Of a DNA stretch of 64,000 nucleotides, positions 17,161-25,758 are shown piece by piece. The stretch covers positions 1 to 64,000 of the forward strand of contig JACJNX010000061.1 of assembly GCA_014695255.1 (NCBI GenBank), written 5' to 3'. Positions within the stretch are counted from its first letter, which is position 1. Every line of letters begins with the position of its first letter. The position numbers were made by a program, and so were the translations under genes. The stretch comes from Cyanobacteria bacterium FACHB-63. Its GTDB lineage: Bacteria > Cyanobacteriota > Cyanobacteriia > Leptolyngbyales > Leptolyngbyaceae. The notes beneath the pieces were generated by a model. It saw only the letters and a program-made list of their open reading frames with translations. It was not told the DNA's origin and searched no databases.

Positions 17161-17391
17161 ACTCGCTGATGAATCATTTAATCTCGTTGGCGAGTCTTGA
17201 TCACTCATTCACGAGTCTTTATGACTCACGCACGAGTGTTTGATCCTCGTTGGCGAGTGATCAAGACTCATTCACGAGTTTTAGATCGTCGTTCACGAGT
17301 GTTGATCACTCATTCACGAGTCTTTGCAACTCACGCACGAGTGTTTGATTCTCATCAATGAGTCTTTACTCCTCGCGCATGAGTCTTTGAG
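17161..17391. repeat. Degenerate 21-bp tandem repeat array (11 units)
   Basis: Units of exactly 21 bp start at 17161, 17182, 17203, 17224, 17245, 17266, 17287, 17308, 17329, 17350 and 17371, with a twelfth decayed partial unit at 17392. The typical unit is ACTCATTCACGAGTCTTTGAT. Most units contain the inverted pair ACTC-N6-GAGT, so each can form a small hairpin. There are no unique spacers, so it is not a CRISPR array. It fills the gap between the hypothetical gene ending at 17148 and the 3' end of pdhB at 17418. One frame would give a 7-residue repeat (THSRVFx), but it lacks a credible start. Confidence 0.85.
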
Positions 17392-17417
17392 GCTCACTGT
17401 TCTATCTCTTCACCAGA

Positions 17418-18401
17418 CTAGACTTTCAGCGGAACCATATTCCGAACCGCTTCCACAATCTGCGGCGGTTGCACGATCGTTAACGCCTCAAGCGTTCCAT
17501 TATAAGGAGTCGGAATATCTTGAGACGACATCCGCAGCACCGGGGCATCGAGTTCATCGAAAAAGCGATCGTTAATCGAAGCCGTCAATTCCGCACCAAT
17601 TCCACCCGTTCGCATACACTCTTCAACGATAATCACGCGATGGGTCTTGCGGATTGATTCGCCGATCGTGTCAAAATCCAACGGTTTGAGCGAAAGCAGA
17701 TCGATCACCTCGCAGTCATAGCCTTCTTTGTCTAAAGTCTTCATCGCTTGCATCACATGGTGACGCATTCTCGAATAGGTGAGAATCGTAACATCTTTTC
17801 CTTTGCGAACAACTTCCGCTTTATCCAACGGCAAGTAATATTCCTCGCTGGGCAAATCTTCTTTCAGGTTGTAAAGCAGTACGTGCTCAAAGAACAGAAC
17901 CGGATTATTGTCTCGAATCGCCGATTTCAGCAATCCTTTCGCATTGTAAGGAGTTGAACACGTAACGATCTTCAATCCGGGAACGGCTTGGAAATAAGCT
18001 TCAAGGCGTTGAGAGTGTTCTGCACCTAAGCGACTGCCAACTCCACCAGGACCACGAATCACGATCGGAATCTTGAAGTTCCCACCCGACGTATAGCGCA
18101 ACATCCCCGCATTATTCGAGATCTGATTGAACGCCAGCAGCAAAAAGCCCATGTTCATGCCTTCGATAATCGGGCGCAACCCGGTCATTGCCGCTCCGAT
18201 CGCCATTCCGGTAAAGCTGTTTTCAGCGATCGGCGTATCGAGCAGCCGCAGATCCCCGTACTTCTTATATAAATCCTTCGTGACTTTGTAGGAGCCGCCA
18301 TAATGACCGATATCTTCTCCCATCACCAAAACCGTCGGGTCTTTTGCCATTTCTTCGTCGATCGCTTCCCGAAGGGCATTAAAGAAGAGTGTCTCTGCCA
18401 T
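17418..18401 (-). CDS. pdhB: Pyruvate dehydrogenase E1 component, beta subunit
   Basis: Part of the thiamine-diphosphate-dependent E1 that decarboxylates pyruvate for acetyl-CoA synthesis. It has 327 residues, a normal length. Signatures in order: [79 protein letters not shown] and the C-terminal [17 protein letters not shown]. The E1 alpha gene is not adjacent. The fermentation island at 43-55 kb offers an oxygen-sensitive alternative (pyruvate formate-lyase) for the same step. Confidence 0.96.
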   Translation of the reverse strand: MAETLFFNALREAIDEEMAKDPTVLVMGEDIGHYGGSYKVTKDLYKKYGDLRLLDTPIAENSFTGMAIGAAMTGLRPIIEGMNMGFLLLAFNQISNNAGMLRYTSGGNFKIPIVIRGPGGVGSRLGAEHSQRLEAYFQAVPGLKIVTCSTPYNAKGLLKSAIRDNNPVLFFEHVLLYNLKEDLPSEEYYLPLDKAEVVRKGKDVTILTYSRMRHHVMQAMKTLDKEGYDCEVIDLLSLKPLDFDTIGESIRKTHRVIIVEECMRTGGIGAELTASINDRFFDELDAPVLRMSSQDIPTPYNGTLEALTIVQPPQIVEAVRNMVPLKV

Positions 18402-18549
18402 TGCGTCTCAATCTAAATAAAGTACGTGCAAGGTCTCATTTTATAAGGAGCGAGGACATTCCGTATAGTGATCTCGCAACAAACAGGATTTCCCGCGAAT
18501 GCCAGCCTTCCCATAAAATTGAAGATCTGTCGTGAATGGGTAAAAAGCT

Positions 18550-19848
18550 GTGGCGTTTAAAGTCGGTTTGTTGGGATTGGGAACGGTCGGGACTGGAACA
18601 GTTGAAATTCTCCGTGATCCGGCTCAACGTCACCCGTTACTGCAAGATCTTGTGATTCATAAAGTGGGAGTACGCTCAATTGACAAACCCCGCATCGTTC
18701 CGTCAGAACTGCTCACGACCGATTTAGAGTCGATCGTCACTGACCCAGAGATCGATATCGTGGTCGAAGTGATGGGCGGTTTAGAACCTGCTCGATCGCT
18801 GATGCTCAAAGCAATCGCCCACAAAAAGCACGTCGTTACGGCAAATAAAGCTGCGATCGCCCGATTTGGCGATGAAATTTTTACAGCCGCATCGGAAGCG
18901 GGCGTTTACGTCCTGCTAGAAGCAGCAGTCGGCGGTGGAATTCCAGTAATAGAACCGCTCAAACAATCACTCTGCGCGAATCGAATCAACACCGTAACAG
19001 GAATCGTCAACGGCACGACAAACTATATCCTCACCCGGATGCAGCTAGAAGGCGGCGACTTTGCCGAAATTCTTGCCGATGCTCAAAAGCTCGGATATGC
19101 CGAAGCCGATCCCACTGCCGATGTCGAAGGATTAGATGCTGCCGATAAAATTGCAATTCTGGCATCCCTCGCATTTGGCGGACGGATCAAACTGCCAGAA
19201 GTCTACTGTGAAGGAATTCGGAACGTGAGCGCGATCGAAATCGCCTATGCCGAGAAACTCGGATTCGTGATCAAACTGCTGGCGATCGCGAATCGCAAAT
19301 CCAGCGATGAACTCGAAGTCAGAGTCCACCCTACGCTAGTTCCAAAAGCCCACCCATTAGCGAGCGTCAACGATGTTTACAATGCAATCTTGATCGAAGG
19401 CGATCCGATCGGTCAGGTCATGTTTTTTGGACGGGGAGCGGGCGCAGGACCCACCGCCAGCGCTGTGGTTGCAGATGTCCTTAATATCGCAGCATTGCTG
19501 AAAGTCGAGCGCACCACTCAGCGTGGCGAATCTGCTGTGCTTGATCCGCTCTTAGCGTGCTCACATCAGCATTACTGCACGATCGCGCCCATGAAAGAAC
19601 TCTCAACCCGCTTTTATGCAAGGTTCTTAACGCGAGATTATCCGGGAGTTATTGGAAAACTTGGCACCTGTTTTGGAGATCATGAGGTCAGCCTAGAATC
19701 TGTCGTTCAGGCGGGAATTCGAGATGGAGCCGCCGAAATCGTGGTCGTGACCCATGAAGTTCAGGAAGGAAATTTCCGCGCAGCACTTAGCCAAATTGAG
19801 CAGATGGACACGGTTGAAAAAGTAGCGAGCGTTTTACGAGTGCTGTAG
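18550..19848 (+). CDS. hom: Homoserine dehydrogenase
   Basis: Reduces aspartate semialdehyde to homoserine for threonine and methionine synthesis. It has 432 residues from GTG 18550 (VAFKVGLLGLGTVGTGTV). The Rossmann motif is GLGTVGTGTV. The catalytic region includes LLEAAVGGGIPVIEPLKQSL and GIVNGTTNYILTRM, then LGYAEADPTADVEGLDAADK, which carries the conserved Glu/Asp and Lys. A C-terminal ACT domain (DYPGVIGKLGTCFGDHEVSL) suggests threonine feedback control, as in related enzymes. It stands alone, divergent from pdhB. Confidence 0.96.
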   Translation: MAFKVGLLGLGTVGTGTVEILRDPAQRHPLLQDLVIHKVGVRSIDKPRIVPSELLTTDLESIVTDPEIDIVVEVMGGLEPARSLMLKAIAHKKHVVTANKAAIARFGDEIFTAASEAGVYVLLEAAVGGGIPVIEPLKQSLCANRINTVTGIVNGTTNYILTRMQLEGGDFAEILADAQKLGYAEADPTADVEGLDAADKIAILASLAFGGRIKLPEVYCEGIRNVSAIEIAYAEKLGFVIKLLAIANRKSSDELEVRVHPTLVPKAHPLASVNDVYNAILIEGDPIGQVMFFGRGAGAGPTASAVVADVLNIAALLKVERTTQRGESAVLDPLLACSHQHYCTIAPMKELSTRFYARFLTRDYPGVIGKLGTCFGDHEVSLESVVQAGIRDGAAEIVVVTHEVQEGNFRAALSQIEQMDTVEKVASVLRVL

Positions 19849-19956
19849 ATTAACTTTTGAAAGCGAATCTTGGGTAAACGCCCCACACCCCTGCTTCTTT
19901 CTAAGCCTTCAGAATCAAGCAAAAGTTCGAGGTCGCCCGCAAGATTAGAAACAGAC

Positions 19957-20154
19957 TTAGATTGTCGACGAATCGGGTTCCAGGCCCCACTGCTGTTTGA
20001 GGAAGTGACGATACATCGTCTCACGCATCAGCATCTGCTCGTAGAGTTTCACAAGAAATTCTTGCGCTTGCTCACGGCTCATTTGCTGAACCTGAGTTTC
20101 AAACGATCGAATGCTGAATTGTTGTTCCAAGGAAAGTTCAACAGGTTGACTCAT
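19957..20154 (-). CDS. nblA: Phycobilisome degradation protein NblA
   Basis: A 65-residue adaptor that targets phycobilisome proteins for proteolysis during nitrogen or other nutrient starvation. The family core is complete: LSLEQQFSIRSFETQVQQMS, REQAQEFLVKLYEQMLMRET and MYRHFLKQQWG. I start it at ATG 20154 (MSQPVELSL), where GGAGCG lies upstream; a longer frame adds 12 unlikely residues. Upstream at 20204-20217 is an inverted pair TGACTT/AAGTCA that could be an operator. A near-NtcA pattern (GTA-N7-TAC) has the wrong spacing, so nitrogen control is not shown by sequence. Confidence 0.93.
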   Translation of the reverse strand: MSQPVELSLEQQFSIRSFETQVQQMSREQAQEFLVKLYEQMLMRETMYRHFLKQQWGLEPDSSTI

Positions 20155-20380
20155 AGCAATTACGCTCCAGATAAAGAGAGAGTAGACCAATTACAGGATT
20201 CAATGACTTAAAAGTCAATGGGGTTTACCCTGAACAAACTCGGTTGATTCTTTTGAGGATTCCCTAAAATAAATCTAAATTCCGAACTTGATATTAAAAA
20301 AGATAACAAGCATTTGACAAAACAACCATCCGCCACTGGGGTAATAACGTGGGGGATACCCGTACATCCGAGGGGAGACA

Positions 20381-20578
20381 ATGATTATCTTTTGGGTGAT
20401 GCTCGCCTGGATTGGCGGCACAGCGGCGATTCTGGGGAGTTTGATGACGATCGCAAGCCTGCTGCTTTGGACGATCAAGGGAAATTGGCAAGGACGGTTA
20501 AAAGTGCTGGGATTCTCGATCGGCTGTGCGATCGTGGGATTTTTGCTGTTGCGGCTGATTCCGTTCTCTGTGCTGTGA
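20381..20578 (+). CDS. Small two-helix membrane protein
   Basis: A 65-residue protein with a good ribosome-binding site (GGGGAG) 5 bases before the ATG. Two hydrophobic helices (MIIFWVMLAWIGGTAAILGS and LKVLGFSIGCAIVGFLLLRL) flank a short basic loop. It is divergent from nblA. No family is recognised. The start signal and clean hydrophobic pattern favour a real gene. Confidence 0.5.
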   Translation: MIIFWVMLAWIGGTAAILGSLMTIASLLLWTIKGNWQGRLKVLGFSIGCAIVGFLLLRLIPFSVL

Positions 20579-20737
20579 CAATCTTGCAACAGAACACGCA
20601 CAAGTCTGAGCCGAACCAGTTCAAATTCAAGTCCGACAAATTGCTGGAAATTTAGCACAAAAATTTAGCACAAATGGAAATGAGTGTTGAGCAGATCGCT
20701 CAGATTGCAGGATAGTCGATCGACCCAGTGCGATCGC

Positions 20738-21166
20738 TTATTCAATAAATGCCTGCGATTTCTGCTTCATTTTCGCAAGGATGTTATAAAACCCGTTTGC
20801 CCGCGAAGGAGTCAAACTCACATCCAGTCCCGTCGCTTTGATGAATTCCGGCGAGAGATCGACGACTTCCTGCGGGGTCAATCCGCTGAGTCCCTCAACC
20901 AATAGCGCTACTAATCCTTTCACCAACTGCGAATCCGAATCGCCCTCAAACTGCACTTTTCCATCTTCCAGATTCGCCACCACAAAGACCTGCGACGCAC
21001 AGCCTGAAACTTTGTTTTCTGGCATTTTTTCGGACTCTGGAAACGGCTTAAGACGCTGAGCCAGGGTGATGAGGAGTTCGTACTTGCGTTTAGGTTCGGT
21101 CGATCGCGCTAAGCGTTGCACGATGCGATCGAGCGCGGGGGGAAGTTGCGTGGATGACAATGACAT
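20738..21166 (-). CDS. sufE: Cysteine desulfuration protein SufE
   Basis: It accepts sulfur from a cysteine desulfurase (SufS) and passes it to the Fe-S scaffold. It has 142 residues. The signature KVSGCASQVFVVANLEDGKV contains the acceptor Cys56. The N-terminus (LPPALDRIVQRLARSTEPKR, KYELLITLAQRLKPFPE) and the C-terminus (FYNILAKMKQKS) are typical of cyanobacterial SufE. No other suf genes are near, which is common for sufE in cyanobacteria. Confidence 0.95.
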   Translation of the reverse strand: MSLSSTQLPPALDRIVQRLARSTEPKRKYELLITLAQRLKPFPESEKMPENKVSGCASQVFVVANLEDGKVQFEGDSDSQLVKGLVALLVEGLSGLTPQEVVDLSPEFIKATGLDVSLTPSRANGFYNILAKMKQKSQAFIE

Positions 21167-21275
21167 AACTCTTAGCTGATTCGGGTTAGACGACTCAGTT
21201 GAATTTCAACAAGCTCTCATGTTCCATTGTAGTATGTGGGGCTGAGCCGTTCAGCGCGGGTTTTGCAAAGATAAG

Positions 21276-21306
21276 AAAACTCTGACTCATGAAGCGTCAG
21301 AGTTTT
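21276..21306. terminator. Terminator between the CAP-domain gene and sufE
   Basis: AAAACTCTGAC (21276-21286) pairs exactly with GTCAGAGTTTT (21296-21306), with a 9-base loop. On the minus strand it lies 32 bp past the stop of the CAP-domain gene and ends in a T-run. It could work in both directions. Confidence 0.7.
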
Positions 21307-21337
21307 GCAAAAGAACTAGCGATTCAATTTGAATGAA

Positions 21338-21916
21338 TTAAGCTAATTGCATTGCTGTACCAAAGTTTTGCGTCCAGTATCCGTTATAGTATCCCACACC
21401 AATCTCCTTCAGATTGGAATTAAGGATGTTCTGCCTATGTCCGGGACTATTCATCCAACCAGTCACAACATCTTGCGGTGTCGGTTGTCCAAATGCAATA
21501 TTTTCGGCAGCTCTAGAATAGTTGTAGCCCTCAGCCCGCATTCGATCCCAAGGCTGGGAACCATCGAGTCCTTGATGACTAAAATAGTTGCGCGTTGCCA
21601 TGTCTTGACTGTGCTTTTCAGCTACGTCATTCAAGGTCAGATTGAGCGTCAGGGGTGGCAATCCTTGCTGAATCCGTTGCTGATTGGTGAGATCAAAAAC
21701 CTGCTGCTCAAAGGTACCAAATGCTGGCTCTGGAACGGCTTGAACGGGGCTAGGCGGCGGTGCAGCTTCAAGCGGTGCAGGACTGCTAGATTGAGGCTGC
21801 ACGGGCAGTACGTTGGGCTGCATTCCGAAATTGAATTGACTGAGAATTCGTCTTCCTTGAAGGGTTGGGTCGCTTTGCAGAAATCCATTCGATTGATTCA
21901 TTGAGCGAAATATCAT
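21338..21916 (-). CDS. CAP-domain (SCP/PR1-like) protein
   Basis: A 192-residue protein with a CAP superfamily domain at about residues 70-190. Signatures: FDLTNQQRIQQGLPPLTLN, DVAEKHSQDMATRNYFSHQG (the conserved His), AENIAFGQPTPQDVVTGWMN, SPGHRQNILNSNLKEIGVGY and WTQNFGTAM. The N-terminal 70 residues are Pro/Gln-rich and look like a linker; no standard signal peptide is seen. Bacterial CAP proteins are usually extracytoplasmic with unknown substrates. It follows a 670-bp stretch with no clear gene. Confidence 0.88.
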   Translation of the reverse strand: MIFRSMNQSNGFLQSDPTLQGRRILSQFNFGMQPNVLPVQPQSSSPAPLEAAPPPSPVQAVPEPAFGTFEQQVFDLTNQQRIQQGLPPLTLNLTLNDVAEKHSQDMATRNYFSHQGLDGSQPWDRMRAEGYNYSRAAENIAFGQPTPQDVVTGWMNSPGHRQNILNSNLKEIGVGYYNGYWTQNFGTAMQLA

Positions 21917-22585
21917 GCTGATTTCCCTTTAACAACAATATGCAGAAATCGCCATGCCAAATTTGACCCCAAAGCGGGATCTAAATGAGGAGAGGCATTC
22001 TGAACGATGCGACTAACTAAGCGCGATCGCAGTCTTAAACAACTAAAAAACTGAGCGAAGTCTTGAGATTGACTCTGCGCAAACCCTGATTTCTGTGCAA
22101 ACCCTGATTAGAGTGGCGCTCGATCGCAGCCTAATTTGGAATGGAAGCGATCGTTGCCTGAGCCTTGGAGTAGTAATGTGGCGGATGCACGGGGGTTAAT
22201 GTAAAGGGAAAGTAAATTTGTCGTGCTTGGGATTGTGCCACTTCTATTGTCGTAATAAGTTCGTTCACGAAGGGAAATCTTTCGCTGTGGTGTAGGTTGA
22301 GCGAGGTTTAATCCTTTCGGTAGTGGCACTAGAGGATGCAATGCCGCCTACCGTTGAACCCATACAGTTAAGTGCAAGGTAGTTGTATTGCTGCAAGTTC
22401 TTACGCTTAAACATTCACTAAAATCAAGTTTGTTTGTGCCGCTTCATTGAGTGTCCACCTTAGTTAGAGAAAGCTTAGTATCATCGCTGCGAAACTCTGG
22501 AGAAATTCGATCGCTCCCTCAGAGAACGAATTAAAAAAATGAGGGACGGTGTTTCCATCCCTCAAAACTTCAGATTGAGACTGAA
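21917..22585. other. Long intergenic stretch, one doubtful small ORF
   Basis: About 670 bp between the CAP-domain gene and the Gfo/Idh/MocA oxidoreductase gene. No RNA gene, terminator or recognisable protein is seen. Several short minus-strand frames look faintly coding (for example around 22110-22340), which could mean a decayed gene. The best candidate, at 22265-22414, is listed separately. Confidence 0.4.
22265..22414 (-). CDS. Candidate 49-residue small ORF (weak)
   Basis: Starts MFKRKNLQQYNYLALNCMGS, followed by a small-residue stretch TVGGIASSSATTERIKPRS and a TGA at 22265-22267. The balanced residue use and the switch from basic to Ser/Thr/Gly-rich sequence look peptide-like. There is no clear ribosome-binding site and I recognise no family. 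It may be chance. Confidence 0.2.
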   Translation of the reverse strand: MFKRKNLQQYNYLALNCMGSTVGGIASSSATTERIKPRSTYTTAKDFPS

Positions 22586-23668
22586 CTAGACGGCGATCGC
22601 TGCCGTTTCCAGTTCAATTACCTTAGAGTCTGGCGCAGAATGCCAAACTTTCCCATCTAGCGCCATCTGCTCGATTAAGCTTGCCAGTCTTAGAGCTTTG
22701 AGCGCTTGAATTCCTCCAACCGAAGGCGCAATCCCGCCGCGAACGCATTGTACAAAATGTTCTAACTCAGCATGAAGCGGCTCAATGTTGCTCGTCTTCA
22801 CCTTTTCGATTAATCCATCCTGGCAATACAACACCTGACCATAATCGGTCTTATAGTTGGCGGTCGTTTGACGATGAATCAGAATTTCGTTGTTGAGAAA
22901 ATCTGCTTCAGTCAAAGAGCTTCTGCAATGGGCTGAAATCCGTCGAATCTTACGATGGGTGACTTTGCTAGCGGTCAGCGTTGCCACCATCCCATTCGCA
23001 AATCCCAATGTCGCAGTCACATAGTCAAGCTGACCGGAATTCGAGGCGCGACTTCCACTCGCAGTCAGCTTAATTACCTTAGAATTGGCTAATTCCAACA
23101 GCAAATCAATATCGTGAATCATCAAGTCCAACACAACCGAGACATCATTCGCCCGATCGCTATACGGACTCATCCGGTGTGCTTCTAGCGCGAGCACTTC
23201 CTCGGTTTTCAGAACCTTGCAAAGTTCTTGGAACGCTGGATTAAACCGCTCGATATGACCCACTTGCAGAATTCGCTGGCAATCTGCGGCGGCATTCACT
23301 AATGATTCTGCTTCTGCAATACTTGCGGCGATCGGCTTTTCAATCAGCACATGAACTCCGGCTTTCAGAGCCGCCATTCCTACTGAGTGATGCAAACGAG
23401 TGGGTACGGCGATACAAACCGCGTCAACTCGCTCCAGCAAATCATGATAATTTTCAAAAAATCGAACCCGATATTTGCTGGCTGTGTCCAATCCACGCTC
23501 TACATTAATGTCAGATACGCCAACCAGCTCTACATCCTTTAACAGACTTAAGACCCGTGTATGGTGCTGCCCCATGTTGCCGACACCGATCACGCCAATA
23601 CGTAGCGGGTCTGGCTGACTCCGGGGCATACCAAACTGGGGATACCCAATTGGGATGTTATTTTGCAC
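22586..23668 (-). CDS. Gfo/Idh/MocA family oxidoreductase
   Basis: A 360-residue NAD(P)-dependent sugar-type oxidoreductase. The Rossmann motif is RIGVIGVGNMGQHHTRVLSL (residues 23-42). The family hallmark VLIEKPIAASIAEAESLVNA carries the E-K-P active-site motif, followed by LQVGHIERFNPAFQEL with the conserved His/Arg-Phe-Asn-Pro and by DLMIHDIDLLLELA with the catalytic-type His-Asp. This last set matches the WlbA/MviM-like branch that acts on nucleotide sugars. Substrate unknown. It is not in a sugar-biosynthesis cluster here. Confidence 0.88.
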   Translation of the reverse strand: MQNNIPIGYPQFGMPRSQPDPLRIGVIGVGNMGQHHTRVLSLLKDVELVGVSDINVERGLDTASKYRVRFFENYHDLLERVDAVCIAVPTRLHHSVGMAALKAGVHVLIEKPIAASIAEAESLVNAAADCQRILQVGHIERFNPAFQELCKVLKTEEVLALEAHRMSPYSDRANDVSVVLDLMIHDIDLLLELANSKVIKLTASGSRASNSGQLDYVTATLGFANGMVATLTASKVTHRKIRRISAHCRSSLTEADFLNNEILIHRQTTANYKTDYGQVLYCQDGLIEKVKTSNIEPLHAELEHFVQCVRGGIAPSVGGIQALKALRLASLIEQMALDGKVWHSAPDSKVIELETAAIAV

Positions 23669-24065
23669 TCTTACTACTCCTCCACCACCGAACTTGTGCT
23701 GATATACAGCCGTAAAATCTCCTCAGACATCCAGATACTATCACAGCGACATTATTTATGAAGAATTCCAAAGGGCGTAGCAAGTTCCCTCCTACAATAA
23801 GAGGTTCGATTTTTGATGTTTTACCTCTGGAGACGGAGTTTCACAGGGTTTCTCGATTTAACCCCCTCGGTGATTGGATTCAAGCCGTTAGTGCGCGATT
23901 TCGGTTGGTTGTGCGATCGTTTGTTCCCAACAGCGGCACAGATTTAATTTCTAGAGTGTATCCGTGAAACCACTGTATATTCTCTACAAAATTGCTAGAT
24001 GTTTTATGAAGTTTCCGATAAAATCACGGAGAACAAAGATGACTCTATTGCTATAGAGAATTAGA
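23669..24065. other. Intergenic region, nothing recognised
   Basis: Roughly 400 bp between two divergent genes (oxidoreductase and ArsR-like regulator). It presumably contains both promoters. No RNA, repeat or credible coding frame is seen. Confidence 0.5.
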
Positions 24066-24110
24066 GTGGCTAAGATTTGGGGATCAAGTCATTCTGTTGT
24101 CAAAGTTGGC

Positions 24111-24467
24111 ATGAAATCACCCGCGCAGCCCGTTCCTCTCGAAGTCGTACAACAAGTTTCTGATTATTTCAGTGTGTTGGGCGAACCGATGCGTCTTCGC
24201 ATCCTCAATTTATTACGTGATGGAGAGAAATGTGTTCAAGATTTGGTGGAGGCGACGGATACGAGTCAAGCGAACGTCTCAAAGCATTTGAAAGTGATGC
24301 TCCAGGCGGGAATCTTGACTCGTCGATCGAAAGGAACGCTGGCGTATTACAGCGTCGAGGATGATTTGATATTTGAGCTGTGTAATTTGGTGTGCGATCG
24401 TTTAGCCAGTCGCATCGAACAACAGGCGCAGCATTTCCGCGCTTTTAGCTTAGCCAGCCGTCGCTAG
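24111..24467 (+). CDS. ArsR-family winged-helix regulator
   Basis: A small DNA-binding repressor of about 118 residues from ATG 24111; a GTG at 24066 would add 15 residues (MAKIWGSSHSVVKVG) that look non-family. The winged helix is VLGEPMRLRILNLLRDGEKC, VQDLVEATDTSQANVSKHLK, VMLQAGILTRRSKGTLAYYS. The ELCVCD-type metal site of ArsR/SmtB is absent; the helix has only Cys-Val-Gln. A metal-sensing role is therefore unlikely, and the signal is unknown. No efflux or arsenic gene is adjacent. Confidence 0.88.
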   Translation: MKSPAQPVPLEVVQQVSDYFSVLGEPMRLRILNLLRDGEKCVQDLVEATDTSQANVSKHLKVMLQAGILTRRSKGTLAYYSVEDDLIFELCNLVCDRLASRIEQQAQHFRAFSLASRR

Positions 24468-24477
24468 AAGGGAAGTC

Positions 24478-25128
24478 TTATTCTTGCTTGGTGCCTGTTT
24501 CTTGCTCAAACTGCGATCGGGTGAGCGGTTGATCGATCATCAGCCCTTCCCCGCCTAATACCGTGAGCGGCTTTCCTTCAACTGACAGGAATACTTTGGC
24601 TTTGGGATTGAGGCTGGTTGCCGTGTAGAGAACTTGAGCAAGGCGACCGATCATTGATGAACTGCCACCGCCAGAAGTGAATGCTTTAGAGAGATCAACA
24701 TAGATAGAATCTGATTTTACTTTGAGGCTGCGGAGCGTTGTGCCTTTGGGAATGCCACTGCTTAAATCTTTGCTTGGTGCGGTGCTGAGCAGGGTATTGA
24801 AGGCGGCGGTGAGTCGAGCTTCATCTCGATCGACAGATTTGACCTTGACCGTAACCGGAGCGAGTTCGAGATCAGTGGCGCTATCTTTGAGCCAATAAAC
24901 TTGAGCAGTTTTCTCGGTTGTGGGGGCTTGAAGCGGATTTTGTGAGGCTGGAGCGTTAGGGACTGATTCAGGAGCGTTTGCTTGAGGGGATTTGACGCCA
25001 ACCGGAGTTGGCTGGCTGTTATGCGTGTTTTGCCAAGTGAAAAAGGCGGTGGCACCTCCCGTTGCGACGACGAGTGTAGAGAGTCCGACTACGATTCCAA
25101 GGGGAAAGCGGCGTTGATCCTTTTGCAT
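24478..25128 (-). CDS. GerMN-domain secreted/membrane protein
   Basis: A 216-residue protein anchored by one N-terminal helix (LGIVVGLSTLVVATGGATAF). A Pro/Ala/Asn-rich linker (residues 37-70) leads to a GerMN domain: AQVYWLKDSATDLELAPVTV, the FNTLLSTAPSKDLSSGIPKG block, SDSIYVDLSKAF, then MIGRLAQVLYTATSLNPKAK. GerMN domains occur in Bacillus GerM and lipoproteins, and in many cyanobacterial proteins in the periplasm. The role is probably cell-wall related but not known. Confidence 0.85.
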   Translation of the reverse strand: MQKDQRRFPLGIVVGLSTLVVATGGATAFFTWQNTHNSQPTPVGVKSPQANAPESVPNAPASQNPLQAPTTEKTAQVYWLKDSATDLELAPVTVKVKSVDRDEARLTAAFNTLLSTAPSKDLSSGIPKGTTLRSLKVKSDSIYVDLSKAFTSGGGSSSMIGRLAQVLYTATSLNPKAKVFLSVEGKPLTVLGGEGLMIDQPLTRSQFEQETGTKQE

Positions 25129-25314
25129 GAGGAAGACCTCGGCGTAAAACTGGTGGATAAGATTTGCGATAAGTGGGGTAGAGCAACATCCAGATTCTAT
25201 AAAGCTACAGAGTGTTGTAGCGTCATTTCGGAATTCTTCAGAAATTGATAGATTTGCGATCGCTTGAAACTGTCAGTTGAATTCGCTTGAATGGGGGTAG
25301 CTAGGGAATTAAGT

Positions 25315-25731
25315 ATGACGCAGTATCAGAAGATTCTTAGAATTGCAACGCAGGGAAAATCGCTGCATAAAATTACTTCGCAAGTGAGCGCGATCGTGGT
25401 GGAGTCGGGCATTAAAACGGGCTTGTGCAATTTATTTTTGCGGCACACTTCTGCGAGTCTGATTATTCAAGAGAATGCTGATCCAGATGTGCTGCGAGAT
25501 TTAGAGAACTTTTTCGCGAAGCTGGTTCCAGAGTGGGAGAACTATATTCACTGTGCGGAAGGGGCGGATGATATGCCTGCTCATATTCGGACGGTGCTGA
25601 CTCACTCTTCTGAGCAGATTCCGATTTCTCAGGGGCGATTAGTGTTGGGAACGTGGCAGGGTATTTATCTGTGGGAGCATCGCCAAGCGCGTCACACACG
25701 GGAATTAGTAGTGCATTTGATGGGTGAGTGA
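25315..25731 (+). CDS. YjbQ family protein (UPF0047)
   Basis: A 138-residue protein starting at ATG 25315 (MTQYQKILRIATQGKSLHK). Signatures: CNLFLRHTSASLIIQENADP with the conserved His, then VRDLENFF-like VLRDLENFFAKLVPEW, the GADDMPAHIRTVLTHSSEQI metal-type His/Asp pattern, and QGIYLWEHRQARHTRELVVH. YjbQ proteins show thiamine-phosphate synthase activity in complementation tests, but their main role is uncertain. It stands alone, facing the Hsp70-like gene. Confidence 0.92.
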   Translation: MTQYQKILRIATQGKSLHKITSQVSAIVVESGIKTGLCNLFLRHTSASLIIQENADPDVLRDLENFFAKLVPEWENYIHCAEGADDMPAHIRTVLTHSSEQIPISQGRLVLGTWQGIYLWEHRQARHTRELVVHLMGE

Positions 25732-25758
25732 CGACGATCGTTGTTGAGTTGACTTTGT

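Noticed and set aside
17161-17391. Array first looked CRISPR-like
   Set aside because: The period is only 21 bp and there are no unique spacers between conserved repeats; no cas genes are nearby.
20155-20230. NtcA-type site upstream of nblA
   Set aside because: The pattern GTA-N7-TAC has one base too few; NtcA needs GTA-N8-TAC, and no correctly placed -10 box was seen with it.
23758-23967. 69-residue frame in the ArsR upstream region
   Set aside because: No start signal, irregular composition and no recognisable motif.
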